Shown: positions 1-7,461 of the stretch, piece after piece
How positions within the stretch are numbered: the stretch's first letter is position 1
How the letters are laid out: every line of letters begins with the position of its first letter
NCBI GenBank assembly: GCA_034120015.1
Contig: JAXEIF010000029.1
Span: 171,544 to 235,543 of the forward strand
Direction: 5' to 3'
From: CALXOJ01 sp034120015
GTDB lineage: Bacteria; Spirochaetota; Spirochaetia; JAFGXN01
DNA length: 64,000 nucleotides
The notes under the pieces: generated by a model
Database searches by the model: none
What the model saw: only the letters and a program-made list of their open reading frames with translations
What the model was told of the DNA's origin: nothing
Translations under genes and position numbers: made by a program

Positions 1-411
1 CTGATGATATTCGGACTGATTTCCTGTCTGCCGGAAGGGTATTATCCGGCAACAACAGCAGGAATTACCGATTACTGGATTTTGGAGTCCGGCGAAATCA
101 CGGAGACGCTGGATTTGTATTTCGAAAAGGGACGATACTGTTTTACATGGACGCGGCAGATTCAGGGGGTTGATATTGTCGATCCCGTAAAAGGTCATTA
201 TAATGTCCGCCGTGTTAATGACTACGGCGAAAAATGGTATGTTCTGACGCTGATGCCGGAAGGTGAGAATCAGCCGATTTACTCTTATAAGATGACATTG
301 TCACAGGATAAACGCGTTCTGGCTCTGGAAGGAAGCGGTATTTCGTATTATTACCGGGTTGAAAAAGAGAAAAATGCCGGTAAAGACGATGGAGAAAAAA
401 GTAGGAGGTAA
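1..411 (+). CDS. Lipoprotein, 5' end cut by the window edge
   Basis: The reading frame is open from base 1, and the first residues (hydrophobic run, then L-I-S-C with the Cys codon at 25-27) look like the end of a lipoprotein signal peptide. The in-frame ATG at 4 is only seven codons before that Cys, too short for a signal peptide, so the true start lies upstream of the window. The mature part is about 127 residues, rich in Tyr and beta-strand-like patterns, with a charged Lys/Glu/Arg tail. I do not recognise a family. It ends 3 bases before the next lipoprotein gene, and its last codons carry the AGGAGG ribosome binding site of that gene, so the two are probably co-transcribed. Confidence 0.6.
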   Translation: MMIFGLISCLPEGYYPATTAGITDYWILESGEITETLDLYFEKGRYCFTWTRQIQGVDIVDPVKGHYNVRRVNDYGEKWYVLTLMPEGENQPIYSYKMTLSQDKRVLALEGSGISYYYRVEKEKNAGKDDGEKSRR

Positions 412-414
412 AGA

Positions 415-2805
415 ATGAAAAAATCTGTTCTGTTTTTGGCAACAGTATTGTTCCTTATCGGGTGTCCCGAAGGAGAAGGAAAAAATATCGATGTGGCTCC
501 GCGGATTACTCTGATCGGACCTTCCGAAGTCTTTTTTAATGTCGATGATATTTATATCGAATACGGTTATACAGCAACCGATGTCGACGGGAACGATGTT
601 TCGTCTCTCGTGCGACGCGACACTTCAACGCTGAATATGGGAAAAGAAGGCTCTTATCAGGTTTCCTATGTGGCAGTCGACCGTAAAGGAGTAAAATCGG
701 ATGCGGTTTATAGAACCGTTAATGTCGGTAATGCGTTTGCTCCGGAAATAACCATTTCCGGATCCAATCCCCTTCTGTTGAAGCTGAACGGAGAGTTTAC
801 GCAGCCCTCGGCAACCGCTATGGCGTATGACGGCACCGATCTGAGTGACTCGATTCAGGTCAATGCGGAGAGTGTCGATACGACCAAAGTGGGGACTTAC
901 ATTGTTTCTTATACCGTCACCGATTCGAGCGGAGTGACCGGCACAGCTCAGCTTTACGTATATGTAATGGAATCAAGTTCACCGCGGATTATTGTGGAAG
1001 GGGTCGGTGCAATAGCAGATAATCCGTATCCGCTTCAGGTGCAGGGAGCATCAGCAAGCGATGAGACTGTTAAATCTTATTTGAACAAAGCGTTGCCCTA
1101 TTTTCAGGCCTACGATTTGGAGGACGGAGATATTTCTTACAAAGTAACGGTCAGCGAAGATGAAGTGTACAATAATCTTATTTCTGCTTTGAAGGCTGAT
1201 TCGGCTTCAGACAACACTCCTAAGGCGTTGACTTTGACAGTTTCCGATTCTAGCGGTAATACTCCCAGTCCGCTTCCCGTATTTTACGTAACGGTGGTAA
1301 CCGACACAACACCGCCTGTTATTACTCTTGCAGATGATCAGCCGATGTATACCATCGAAATAGATGCATGGAACGATAACACAAAAGCGTGGAATGAGCT
1401 GTTTCAAAAGTTGGGTGCAACAATTATAGATGATTCCATGGAAGAGTATACTCCGAAGCCGTTTACACCGAATACACCGATTGATGGTATTTCAGAACAC
1501 GGCATAGATGATACGGCTTTGCGTGCCGCTTTGACAATGAACGGCGATCGTGATCAATTTTTGGCCAATTATGATTACAATAATGCGACGGCTCCGCTTA
1601 ACTATAAGAAGGTGACATTGTGGGCGAAGGATATGGCCGGTAATTCAGTTACAAAAGAAATTACCGTTTATTTGACCGATACGACCGCACCGGAAATTAT
1701 TAAATCAAATATTACGATCCCCTTTGGAATTTCGGCTGTTTCCAGCTCTCATCAATTACGGTGGCAGGATAATTCAGGTGCGGAAGGATCTTGTTCCGGT
1801 CTTGATTTGGCGGCAATCGATAATGCCTTGACGGAAGGTTCTTTTAACGTTACTTTTACAGCGATGCATCCAAATAATCCGAGTAAATCGTCTACTTTGA
1901 CTTACCCGGTTCGGGTCGGTTCGCCCCTATTATCTCCGTCTGGCGGCAGTTGGGTAAATAACAATCTTCTGGCACAGGCGGGGGTTAATTATAATTTCTT
2001 GACAAAAGCATCTGATTATACCGGTAATGACGGAAAAGGTGTAGCTAAAAATCTGAAACCGATTACACCTATAGGATGGAGTTTTGCAACACCGCGAGAT
2101 GGTAGTTCCGGAGAATGGTATTGGACTTCACTGTTTTCCAGCGGACATGGGCCTATTAATGCTGTCAGTGCGGCTGATCCGAACAATGACTGTATTGTCT
2201 GTTGCGGGGTGCTTTATCCTTCTTCTGCTCCTACAATAGGTGCCTACTTGACATGCGGGAATATCGGAGTGGGTGCTGCTTCTACAATGATTAGAAATGT
2301 TAATGTTGCGATTTCGACTACAGCCAATGTAACTTTGTATAATGGCGTAACTTATGAAATCGGCTATGATGCGGCTGATTTTAAAACATCTGGATCAGCT
2401 TTAGGAGATACAGGAGGCGCGCGCTATTTGGATGTCGCACGAACAGCTGGAACAGGTACTTTTGGAGGACAAACAATTTATAGTGTTTCTCATACGGCTG
2501 CGGTAAAAACCAATAAGGATACCTGGGCCTATGAGCACATGGGGTTCGTCGGTAATTACAGCGGATCGGAATGGGAAAATCAGTCAGGACAGACGACGAT
2601 TAGCGGTGGAAATATCACTTCTGTTAGTTTGCTTTACTCGATTCTTGACCCAGGTAATAGTGCCGATTACGGTTCGCTTGTTACTAATTTCCGTATTTGC
2701 CCCGTCAAATGGAAAGGCAAACAGGATAAAACGAAGCCCGACTCGCCGATCGGCTACTGGAATTACGATACCTCTTCCGGTGCTGTAACCTGGTCCGAAA
2801 ATTAA
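415..2805 (+). CDS. Multi-Ig-domain surface lipoprotein
   Basis: A 796-residue protein with a lipoprotein signal peptide (lipobox L-I-G-C, Cys17, followed by Pro). Residues about 30-190 hold two DUF5011-like immunoglobulin-fold repeats, recognisable by the recurring pattern Y-x-V-S-Y-x-x-x-D-x-x-G (for example VSYVAVDRKG and VSYTVTDSSG). Further Ig-like segments run to about residue 435. The C-terminal 290 residues are Gly/Ser/Thr/Asn rich, with a Cys cluster (C-I-V-C-C) near residue 600, and match no family I recognise; they could be a binding domain. There is no catalytic motif. The start is set by AGGAGG 7 bases upstream. The gene ends in a strong terminator. By analogy with the enzymes nearby it may bind polysaccharide or act as a spacer at the cell surface, but this is inference. 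Confidence 0.75.
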   Translation: MKKSVLFLATVLFLIGCPEGEGKNIDVAPRITLIGPSEVFFNVDDIYIEYGYTATDVDGNDVSSLVRRDTSTLNMGKEGSYQVSYVAVDRKGVKSDAVYRTVNVGNAFAPEITISGSNPLLLKLNGEFTQPSATAMAYDGTDLSDSIQVNAESVDTTKVGTYIVSYTVTDSSGVTGTAQLYVYVMESSSPRIIVEGVGAIADNPYPLQVQGASASDETVKSYLNKALPYFQAYDLEDGDISYKVTVSEDEVYNNLISALKADSASDNTPKALTLTVSDSSGNTPSPLPVFYVTVVTDTTPPVITLADDQPMYTIEIDAWNDNTKAWNELFQKLGATIIDDSMEEYTPKPFTPNTPIDGISEHGIDDTALRAALTMNGDRDQFLANYDYNNATAPLNYKKVTLWAKDMAGNSVTKEITVYLTDTTAPEIIKSNITIPFGISAVSSSHQLRWQDNSGAEGSCSGLDLAAIDNALTEGSFNVTFTAMHPNNPSKSSTLTYPVRVGSPLLSPSGGSWVNNNLLAQAGVNYNFLTKASDYTGNDGKGVAKNLKPITPIGWSFATPRDGSSGEWYWTSLFSSGHGPINAVSAADPNNDCIVCCGVLYPSSAPTIGAYLTCGNIGVGAASTMIRNVNVAISTTANVTLYNGVTYEIGYDAADFKTSGSALGDTGGARYLDVARTAGTGTFGGQTIYSVSHTAAVKTNKDTWAYEHMGFVGNYSGSEWENQSGQTTISGGNITSVSLLYSILDPGNSADYGSLVTNFRICPVKWKGKQDKTKPDSPIGYWNYDTSSGAVTWSEN

Positions 2806-2811
2806 GTTTTT

Positions 2812-2838
2812 GACCGCCCCTTTGGGGCGGGTTTTTAT
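2812..2838 (+). terminator. Rho-independent terminator
   Basis: A perfect 7-bp GC stem (CCGCCCC at 2814-2820, GGGGCGG at 2824-2830) with a TTT loop, followed by a T-run. It lies 8 bases after the stop of the Ig-domain lipoprotein. Confidence 0.9.
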
Positions 2839-2915
2839 ATTAGAAGGAATGGGTTTACCCCGACGGAACCGACCGGGGCAGGGCCGCAGGGATCGAGAGC
2901 CCCCCCGAAAACGAC

Positions 2916-2944
2916 TTGACAAAACCGGACGGAGAAGTTATTAT
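2916..2944 (+). promoter_or_regulatory. Sigma-70-type promoter for the CAU tRNA
   Basis: TTGACA at 2916-2921 and TATTAT at 2939-2944, separated by exactly 17 bases. Transcription would start about 7 bases downstream, at or just before the mature tRNA 5' end (2953). Confidence 0.8.
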
Positions 2945-2952
2945 AAAACATC

Positions 2953-3026
2953 GGGCCTATAGCTCAGTCGGTTAGAGCACTTGACTCATAATCAAGGTGT
3001 CCCAGGTTCAAGTCCTTGTGGGCCCA
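2953..3026 (+). tRNA. tRNA with CAU anticodon, probably tRNA-Ile2
   Basis: A 74-nt cloverleaf: acceptor GGGCCTA/TGGGCCC, D arm GCTC...GAGC, anticodon loop CTCATAA (anticodon CAT), T loop TTCAAGT, discriminator A. CCA is not encoded. The acceptor stem resembles isoleucine tRNAs and has the C4-G69 and C5-G68 pairs used by TilS, which favours the AUA-reading Ile2 (lysidine at C34) over elongator tRNA-Met; initiator tRNA is unlikely. The T stem has one C-T mismatch (3003 with 3017). It has its own promoter and terminator. Confidence 0.85.
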
Positions 3027-3056
3027 AACGCGCTGTTTTTCGGCGCGTTTTTTTAT
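3027..3056 (+). terminator. Terminator after the CAU tRNA
   Basis: Stem AACGCGC (3027-3033) with GCGCGTT (3043-3049), 9-base loop, followed by a long T-rich run. Confidence 0.85.
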
Positions 3057-3062
3057 TTTTGC

Positions 3063-3092
3063 TTGTCACAGAATCCGTCGTCGTGGTATAAT
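3063..3092 (+). promoter_or_regulatory. Promoter of glgA, apparently leaderless
   Basis: TTGTCA at 3063-3068 and a perfect TATAAT at 3087-3092, spacing 18. The glgA ATG begins at 3098, 6 bases after the -10, where transcription would be expected to start. There is no Shine-Dalgarno sequence between them. Confidence 0.7.
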
Positions 3093-3097
3093 AAACC

Positions 3098-4579
3098 ATG
3101 CAGATATTAATGGTGGCCAGTGAGGCCGTTCCTTTTGTCAAGACAGGCGGTTTGGCGGATGTCGTTTCGGCACTTTCCAAACAGCTGAAGAAAAACGGGC
3201 ACGATGTGCGCATCGTGATGCCGCGTTATTATAAGATCGACCGTTCCCGGCTGGAACTGCTGCCGGGGGCGCTCGGCATTCCGCTCGGGTTCGGACAGGT
3301 TTGGGGCGGCGTGTACGAGGGGCGTCTGCCGGGAACCGAAGTGCCGGTTTATTTCCTCGATCACGAAGGATTTTACGGACGTGACGGCGTGTACGGCGAG
3401 TTCGGCGGCAGTTATCCCGACAATGCGTCGCGGTTTGTGACGCTCAGCCGCGGTGCGTTTCAGCTTTGCAAAAAGTTGGGATGGTATCCGGACATTCTTC
3501 ATCTGCACGACTGGCCGACGGCGCCGGCGGCCGTTTTTCTCAATACGTGGGAGAAGAGCGGTTATTTTACCAAAACCGCTGCGGTGCTGACGATTCACAA
3601 TCTCGGCTATCAGGGGTGGTTCCCGAAAGACGATTTGACGCTGTTTCAGTTGCCGTGGGAAGAGTTTTACGAAAGCGGTCTGGAAAGACACGACAGCCTT
3701 AATTTTCTGAAAGCGGGTATTCTGAAGAGCGATTTGATTACGACGGTATCGCCGACTTATGCGCGCGAAATTCAGGGCAGCGGCTACGGTGAAGGGTTGC
3801 AGGATGTGCTGGCACAGCGCCGGTACGATCTGTACGGAGTATTAAACGGGTGCGACTACGAAGACTGGAATCCCGAGACCGATAAACTGATTCCGTTTAA
3901 CTATTCGGAAGAAACGCTGCGGGAGAAGGTCCGTAATAAGGAAGCGCTGCAACGGGAACTGGGGCTGACACCCGATGCGAAAGTGCCTTTGATCGGAATG
4001 GTATCGCGGTTGGCCGAGCAGAAAGGGTTCGGTGCATTATGCGGACCGGGTTCGGGTGCGCTTTACCCGATTTGCCGCGATATGAAAGTTCAGTTTGTGA
4101 TTTTGGGAACGGGAGAACAATGGTGCGAAGGTGAGTTGCGGCAGCTGGATTCGGTATTGCCGAATCTGCGCGCGGAGATTCGTTTCAACAACGCTTTGGC
4201 GCACAAAATCGAGGCGGCGGCCGACTTTTTCCTGATGCCGAGTGCTTACGAACCGTGCGGACTGAATCAGATGTATTCTCTGCGTTACGGAACACTGCCG
4301 ATTGTCCGACGTACGGGCGGTCTGGCCGATACGGTCTGGCAGTATAATGAGGCGGACGGCGGAGGAAACGGTTTTCTCTTCGATGATCTGACCCCGAATG
4401 CGCTGTATAATGTGGTCGGATGGGCGGTGTCAACCTGGTATGACCGCCCCCGGCATATCGAGAAGATGAGAAAAACGGCAATGGCGCGTCGGTTCGATTG
4501 GGCGCAGTCGGCGGCCGAATACGAACATCTGTATGCCGTGGCTTTCGATAAGCGAAAGCGTTTTCATAATTTGTGGTGA
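3098..4579 (+). CDS. glgA: Glycogen synthase (ADP-glucose type)
   Basis: A 493-residue GT5-family glycogen synthase, which transfers glucose from ADP-glucose to the non-reducing end of alpha-1,4-glucan in the cytoplasm. The N-terminal K-T-G-G-L-A-D-V motif (residues about 16-23) binds ADP-glucose. The C-terminal GT-B half holds VSRLAEQKGF, the P-S-x-Y-E-P-C-G-L-N-Q active-site segment and RRTGGLADTV. The stretch after QKGF differs from the enterobacterial consensus but fits the treponemal form of the enzyme. The ATG at 3098 has no ribosome binding site and sits where the promoter should initiate; Met5 (ATG at 3110) is an alternative start. It is the first gene of a probable operon with the next three genes, and its stop lies 2 bases before the next likely ATG. 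Confidence 0.93.
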   Translation: MQILMVASEAVPFVKTGGLADVVSALSKQLKKNGHDVRIVMPRYYKIDRSRLELLPGALGIPLGFGQVWGGVYEGRLPGTEVPVYFLDHEGFYGRDGVYGEFGGSYPDNASRFVTLSRGAFQLCKKLGWYPDILHLHDWPTAPAAVFLNTWEKSGYFTKTAAVLTIHNLGYQGWFPKDDLTLFQLPWEEFYESGLERHDSLNFLKAGILKSDLITTVSPTYAREIQGSGYGEGLQDVLAQRRYDLYGVLNGCDYEDWNPETDKLIPFNYSEETLREKVRNKEALQRELGLTPDAKVPLIGMVSRLAEQKGFGALCGPGSGALYPICRDMKVQFVILGTGEQWCEGELRQLDSVLPNLRAEIRFNNALAHKIEAAADFFLMPSAYEPCGLNQMYSLRYGTLPIVRRTGGLADTVWQYNEADGGGNGFLFDDLTPNALYNVVGWAVSTWYDRPRHIEKMRKTAMARRFDWAQSAAEYEHLYAVAFDKRKRFHNLW

Positions 4580-4581
4580 AC

Positions 4582-5187
4582 ATGAATAAAATTATTTCTG
4601 CCTATTATAAAGATAAGATGAAAGATTCCGAACCCGACTTCAGAGTGCACGGTTGGGAAAGCGAGGAGGCCGTTCGCGAACGCTATAACGTATTGTTTCG
4701 GGCGGTCGATTTGAACGGAAAATCTCTTCTCGATGCCGGCTGCGGAACGGGTGCGCTTCTTGATGAAATAAAGGGCAGAAAAATCCGTTGCGGTTATTTG
4801 GGAATCGATATTCTTCCGGAGATGGTTGAGATGGCGAGGAAGCGGCGACCGGACGGGACGTTTTTGTGTCTTGATTTGAGTGAAGACAATCCGTTCGACC
4901 GCAACTGTTTTGATGTTGTGTATGCTTCGGGGATGTTTAATCTGAATACAAACGATAACGAAGCGTTTTTGGCGCAGATGTTGCCGATGTTTACGGAAAT
5001 AGCCTCCGAATGTGTTGTGTTTAATCTGCTGCATGAGCGGTCGCAGAACCGGGAAGAGGCTTATTTTTATTCGTCGCCGCACGCTGTGGAGCGTCTTCTG
5101 AAAAGAGTCCGCATTCGTCCGCGGTCGGTCGAATATGCTGACGGCTATCGGCAGAATGATTTTTCGGTTATCCTGAGGTTGTCATGA
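4582..5187 (+). CDS. Class I SAM-dependent methyltransferase
   Basis: About 201 residues. The SAM-binding motif I is clear (L-L-D-A-G-C-G-T-G, about residue 50), followed by an acidic strand end (G-I-D-I-L-P-E-M) and a motif IV-like FDVVYASG. The substrate cannot be told. I chose the ATG at 4582, just after the glgA stop; in-frame GTG codons at 4573 and 4576 inside glgA are alternatives. The close packing suggests translational coupling to glgA. The 3' end overlaps the next ATG in an ATGA junction. Confidence 0.8.
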   Translation: MNKIISAYYKDKMKDSEPDFRVHGWESEEAVRERYNVLFRAVDLNGKSLLDAGCGTGALLDEIKGRKIRCGYLGIDILPEMVEMARKRRPDGTFLCLDLSEDNPFDRNCFDVVYASGMFNLNTNDNEAFLAQMLPMFTEIASECVVFNLLHERSQNREEAYFYSSPHAVERLLKRVRIRPRSVEYADGYRQNDFSVILRLS

Positions 5188-6050
5188 AACTGTTGGCATT
5201 GGATGATCGGAGCAGGTTGGAGTCGATTCTCCGTTTCTCCGGGGATTTTCTGTCCGAATACTGTTTTTCGAACCTCTATCTTTTTCGAAAAAAACATCAT
5301 TATTTCGTGGAAGAGGCCGGCGGCTGTCTGTTTATCCGGGGAGTCAGCTATGACGGTCTTTCTTATGTGATGCCGTGCTGTCTGAAGCAGCTGGAGTGTC
5401 CAGAATATCGGGAAGAACTGGTTGCGGCTCTTGATCATGTGGATATGATTTTTCCGGTTCCTTCGAGAGCGTTGGCCTTTTTTTCTGCGGAAGAGTTTCG
5501 GTTCGAATCGATGCAGGAGGATTTGGATTATATATATGAACGGGAAAAGATGCGTCTTTATCCGGGGCGGCGTCTTCAGAGTAAGCGCAATCTGCTGTAT
5601 CAGTTTCTGAAAAACGAACCGAATCATCGCATTGCCGAAATAGATGATCCGGAGGCCCGAAAGGGAGCGTTTACGGTCTTGGAGCGGTGGCAGGCGGAAT
5701 CCGGTTTTGAAGTGACCGAAGATACCGATTACGAACCGTGCCGTGAGGCGCTGGAATTGTATGACCGGTTGGGACTTTGCGGTTTTACGGTTTTCGGGGA
5801 GAATGGTCCGGTCGGATTTCTGATAGGAGAGCCGATTCAGGATGATGTCTTTGCCTATCATTTTGCCAAAGGCGACAAATCGGTTAAGGGAATTTATCAG
5901 TTTCTCTTCAGCGCGGCAGCGTCCCGACTGGCGGAAGGGTATTCGTATATTAATATGGAGCAGGATTTGGGGAATTTGCCTTTACGTGCTTCCAAATCTT
6001 CATATTTGCCGGATATGATGGCTCAAAAATACAGAATTTTTAAACGGTGA
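5184..6050 (+). CDS. DUF2156 family protein (LPG-synthase C-terminal-like)
   Basis: A 288-residue protein that looks like a stand-alone DUF2156 domain, the GNAT-fold domain found at the C-terminus of phosphatidylglycerol lysyltransferases. Family-like signatures are FSNLYLFR near the N-terminus, DYIYEREKM and GRRLQSKRNLLYQF in the middle, and the YINMEQDLG and SYLPDMM segments near the end. No membrane segments are present, so it is a soluble protein; an acyl- or aminoacyl-transfer role is possible but unproven. Its ATG overlaps the stop of the methyltransferase gene (ATGA), and argH follows after 9 bases. Confidence 0.7.
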   Translation: MKLLALDDRSRLESILRFSGDFLSEYCFSNLYLFRKKHHYFVEEAGGCLFIRGVSYDGLSYVMPCCLKQLECPEYREELVAALDHVDMIFPVPSRALAFFSAEEFRFESMQEDLDYIYEREKMRLYPGRRLQSKRNLLYQFLKNEPNHRIAEIDDPEARKGAFTVLERWQAESGFEVTEDTDYEPCREALELYDRLGLCGFTVFGENGPVGFLIGEPIQDDVFAYHFAKGDKSVKGIYQFLFSAAASRLAEGYSYINMEQDLGNLPLRASKSSYLPDMMAQKYRIFKR

Positions 6051-6059
6051 GGGAACGAA

Positions 6060-7424
6060 ATGGCAAAGCTGTGGCAGAAAGATTACAGTTTGAATTCTTT
6101 GATTGAGGAATTTACGGTAGGCAATGATCCGGTTTTGGATCTGGAACTGATAGCGGCGGATTGTGTGGCATCGACAGCACATGCGAAGATGCTGGCTTCA
6201 ATCGGAATCCTCACGCAGGAAGAAGCAGCCGGTTTATGCGGAGAGCTCGGACAGATTATTAAAGAGGCCTCCGGGAAAAAATTTAAGATTGCCTTTTCAG
6301 ATGAAGATTGTCATACGGCTATTGAAGGGCGTCTGACCGAGAGACTCGGTGATGCCGGTAAAAAAATTCATACCGGCCGTTCCCGAAATGATCAGGTTGC
6401 GACAGCTTTACGACTGTATTCGAAAGCCTATGTATTGGAAATGATACATGTGCTTTGCGAATTTACCGAAACAGCCCTGGCACTGGCCCGCCGTGAGGAA
6501 AAAACGCCCATGCCGGGGCGCACTCATTTACAGACAGCGATGCCGTCGTCGGTCGGATTGTGGGCAGCTTCGTTTGCTGAGGAAATTATCGATCATATTC
6601 GCCACTTTTTCTCGCTTTATGAACTGGTTGATCAGTGTCCGCTCGGTTCCGCAGCCAGCTACGGTGTGCCGTTGCCGTTAAACCGCGAAATGACAGCTTC
6701 GCTGATGGGCTTTTCCCGCGTTCAAAACAATGTTTTGTATGCCAACAATTCGCGCGGAAAGTTTGAATCGATGCTGGTTGATGCGGCCGATGCGGTTTGT
6801 CTCTGCTTTTCGAAGGCGGCACAGGATTTGATTTTGTTTTCACTGCCCGAATTCGGTTATTTTTCGTTGCCGCGGGAATTGTGTTCGGGTTCGAGCATTA
6901 TGCCGCAAAAGAAGAATCCGGACGGCTTGGAGCTGATGCGGTCGAAATCCGCGGTAATCGGCGGCTGTTCAATGACCATTAAGAATATACTGCGTTCGAC
7001 ACCCTCGGGCTATAACCGTGACTTTCAGGATACGAAGGAGCCGTTTTTGAAAGCGGCACGGTTGTCGGTTCAGTGCGTTCGTATTATGGAGCTGACATTC
7101 CGCAAACTGGAAGTGAACCGCGACCGCCTGAGACAGTCGTTTACTCCGGATATTTTCGCGACGGATGCGGCATTGGAAAAGGTTATGTCCGGAGAAAGTT
7201 TTCGCAATGCATATAAAGATGTCGGACTTCATTTGAACCGACTGAAACAGTATGATCCCGATAAGGCAATTGCCGACAGAACATATACGGGAACAACGGG
7301 ATGTCTGAATTTGGAAAAGGCAGAACAGGAACTTCGCATGCTTACGGAGAAAGAAAGTAATGAAACCGATCGTTATCAGTCGGCTTTGGAAACTTTAACC
7401 GGATTGTCGGTACGAATTTTTTAA
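6060..7424 (+). CDS. argH: Argininosuccinate lyase
   Basis: A 454-residue enzyme of the fumarase/aspartase superfamily that cleaves argininosuccinate to arginine and fumarate. The family signature G-S-S-I-M-P-Q-K-K-N-P (about residue 280), with the catalytic Ser loop, is intact, as are HTGRSRNDQV (about 101) and GRTHLQTAMP (about 153), which carries the catalytic His. The length is normal. The ribosome binding site GAGGGA lies 7 bases upstream. No argG or other arginine gene is in the window, so argH sits apart from its pathway, in an operon with glgA. Confidence 0.95.
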   Translation: MAKLWQKDYSLNSLIEEFTVGNDPVLDLELIAADCVASTAHAKMLASIGILTQEEAAGLCGELGQIIKEASGKKFKIAFSDEDCHTAIEGRLTERLGDAGKKIHTGRSRNDQVATALRLYSKAYVLEMIHVLCEFTETALALARREEKTPMPGRTHLQTAMPSSVGLWAASFAEEIIDHIRHFFSLYELVDQCPLGSAASYGVPLPLNREMTASLMGFSRVQNNVLYANNSRGKFESMLVDAADAVCLCFSKAAQDLILFSLPEFGYFSLPRELCSGSSIMPQKKNPDGLELMRSKSAVIGGCSMTIKNILRSTPSGYNRDFQDTKEPFLKAARLSVQCVRIMELTFRKLEVNRDRLRQSFTPDIFATDAALEKVMSGESFRNAYKDVGLHLNRLKQYDPDKAIADRTYTGTTGCLNLEKAEQELRMLTEKESNETDRYQSALETLTGLSVRIF

Positions 7425-7461
7425 AAAGTTGATATAAAAATATACATTACGGGAGAATCTT

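Noticed and set aside
2839..2915. GC-rich stretch with CCCCG...CGGGG and a C7 run before the CAU tRNA
   Set aside because: Only a loose hairpin can be drawn, with no T-run and no gene; treated as spacer.
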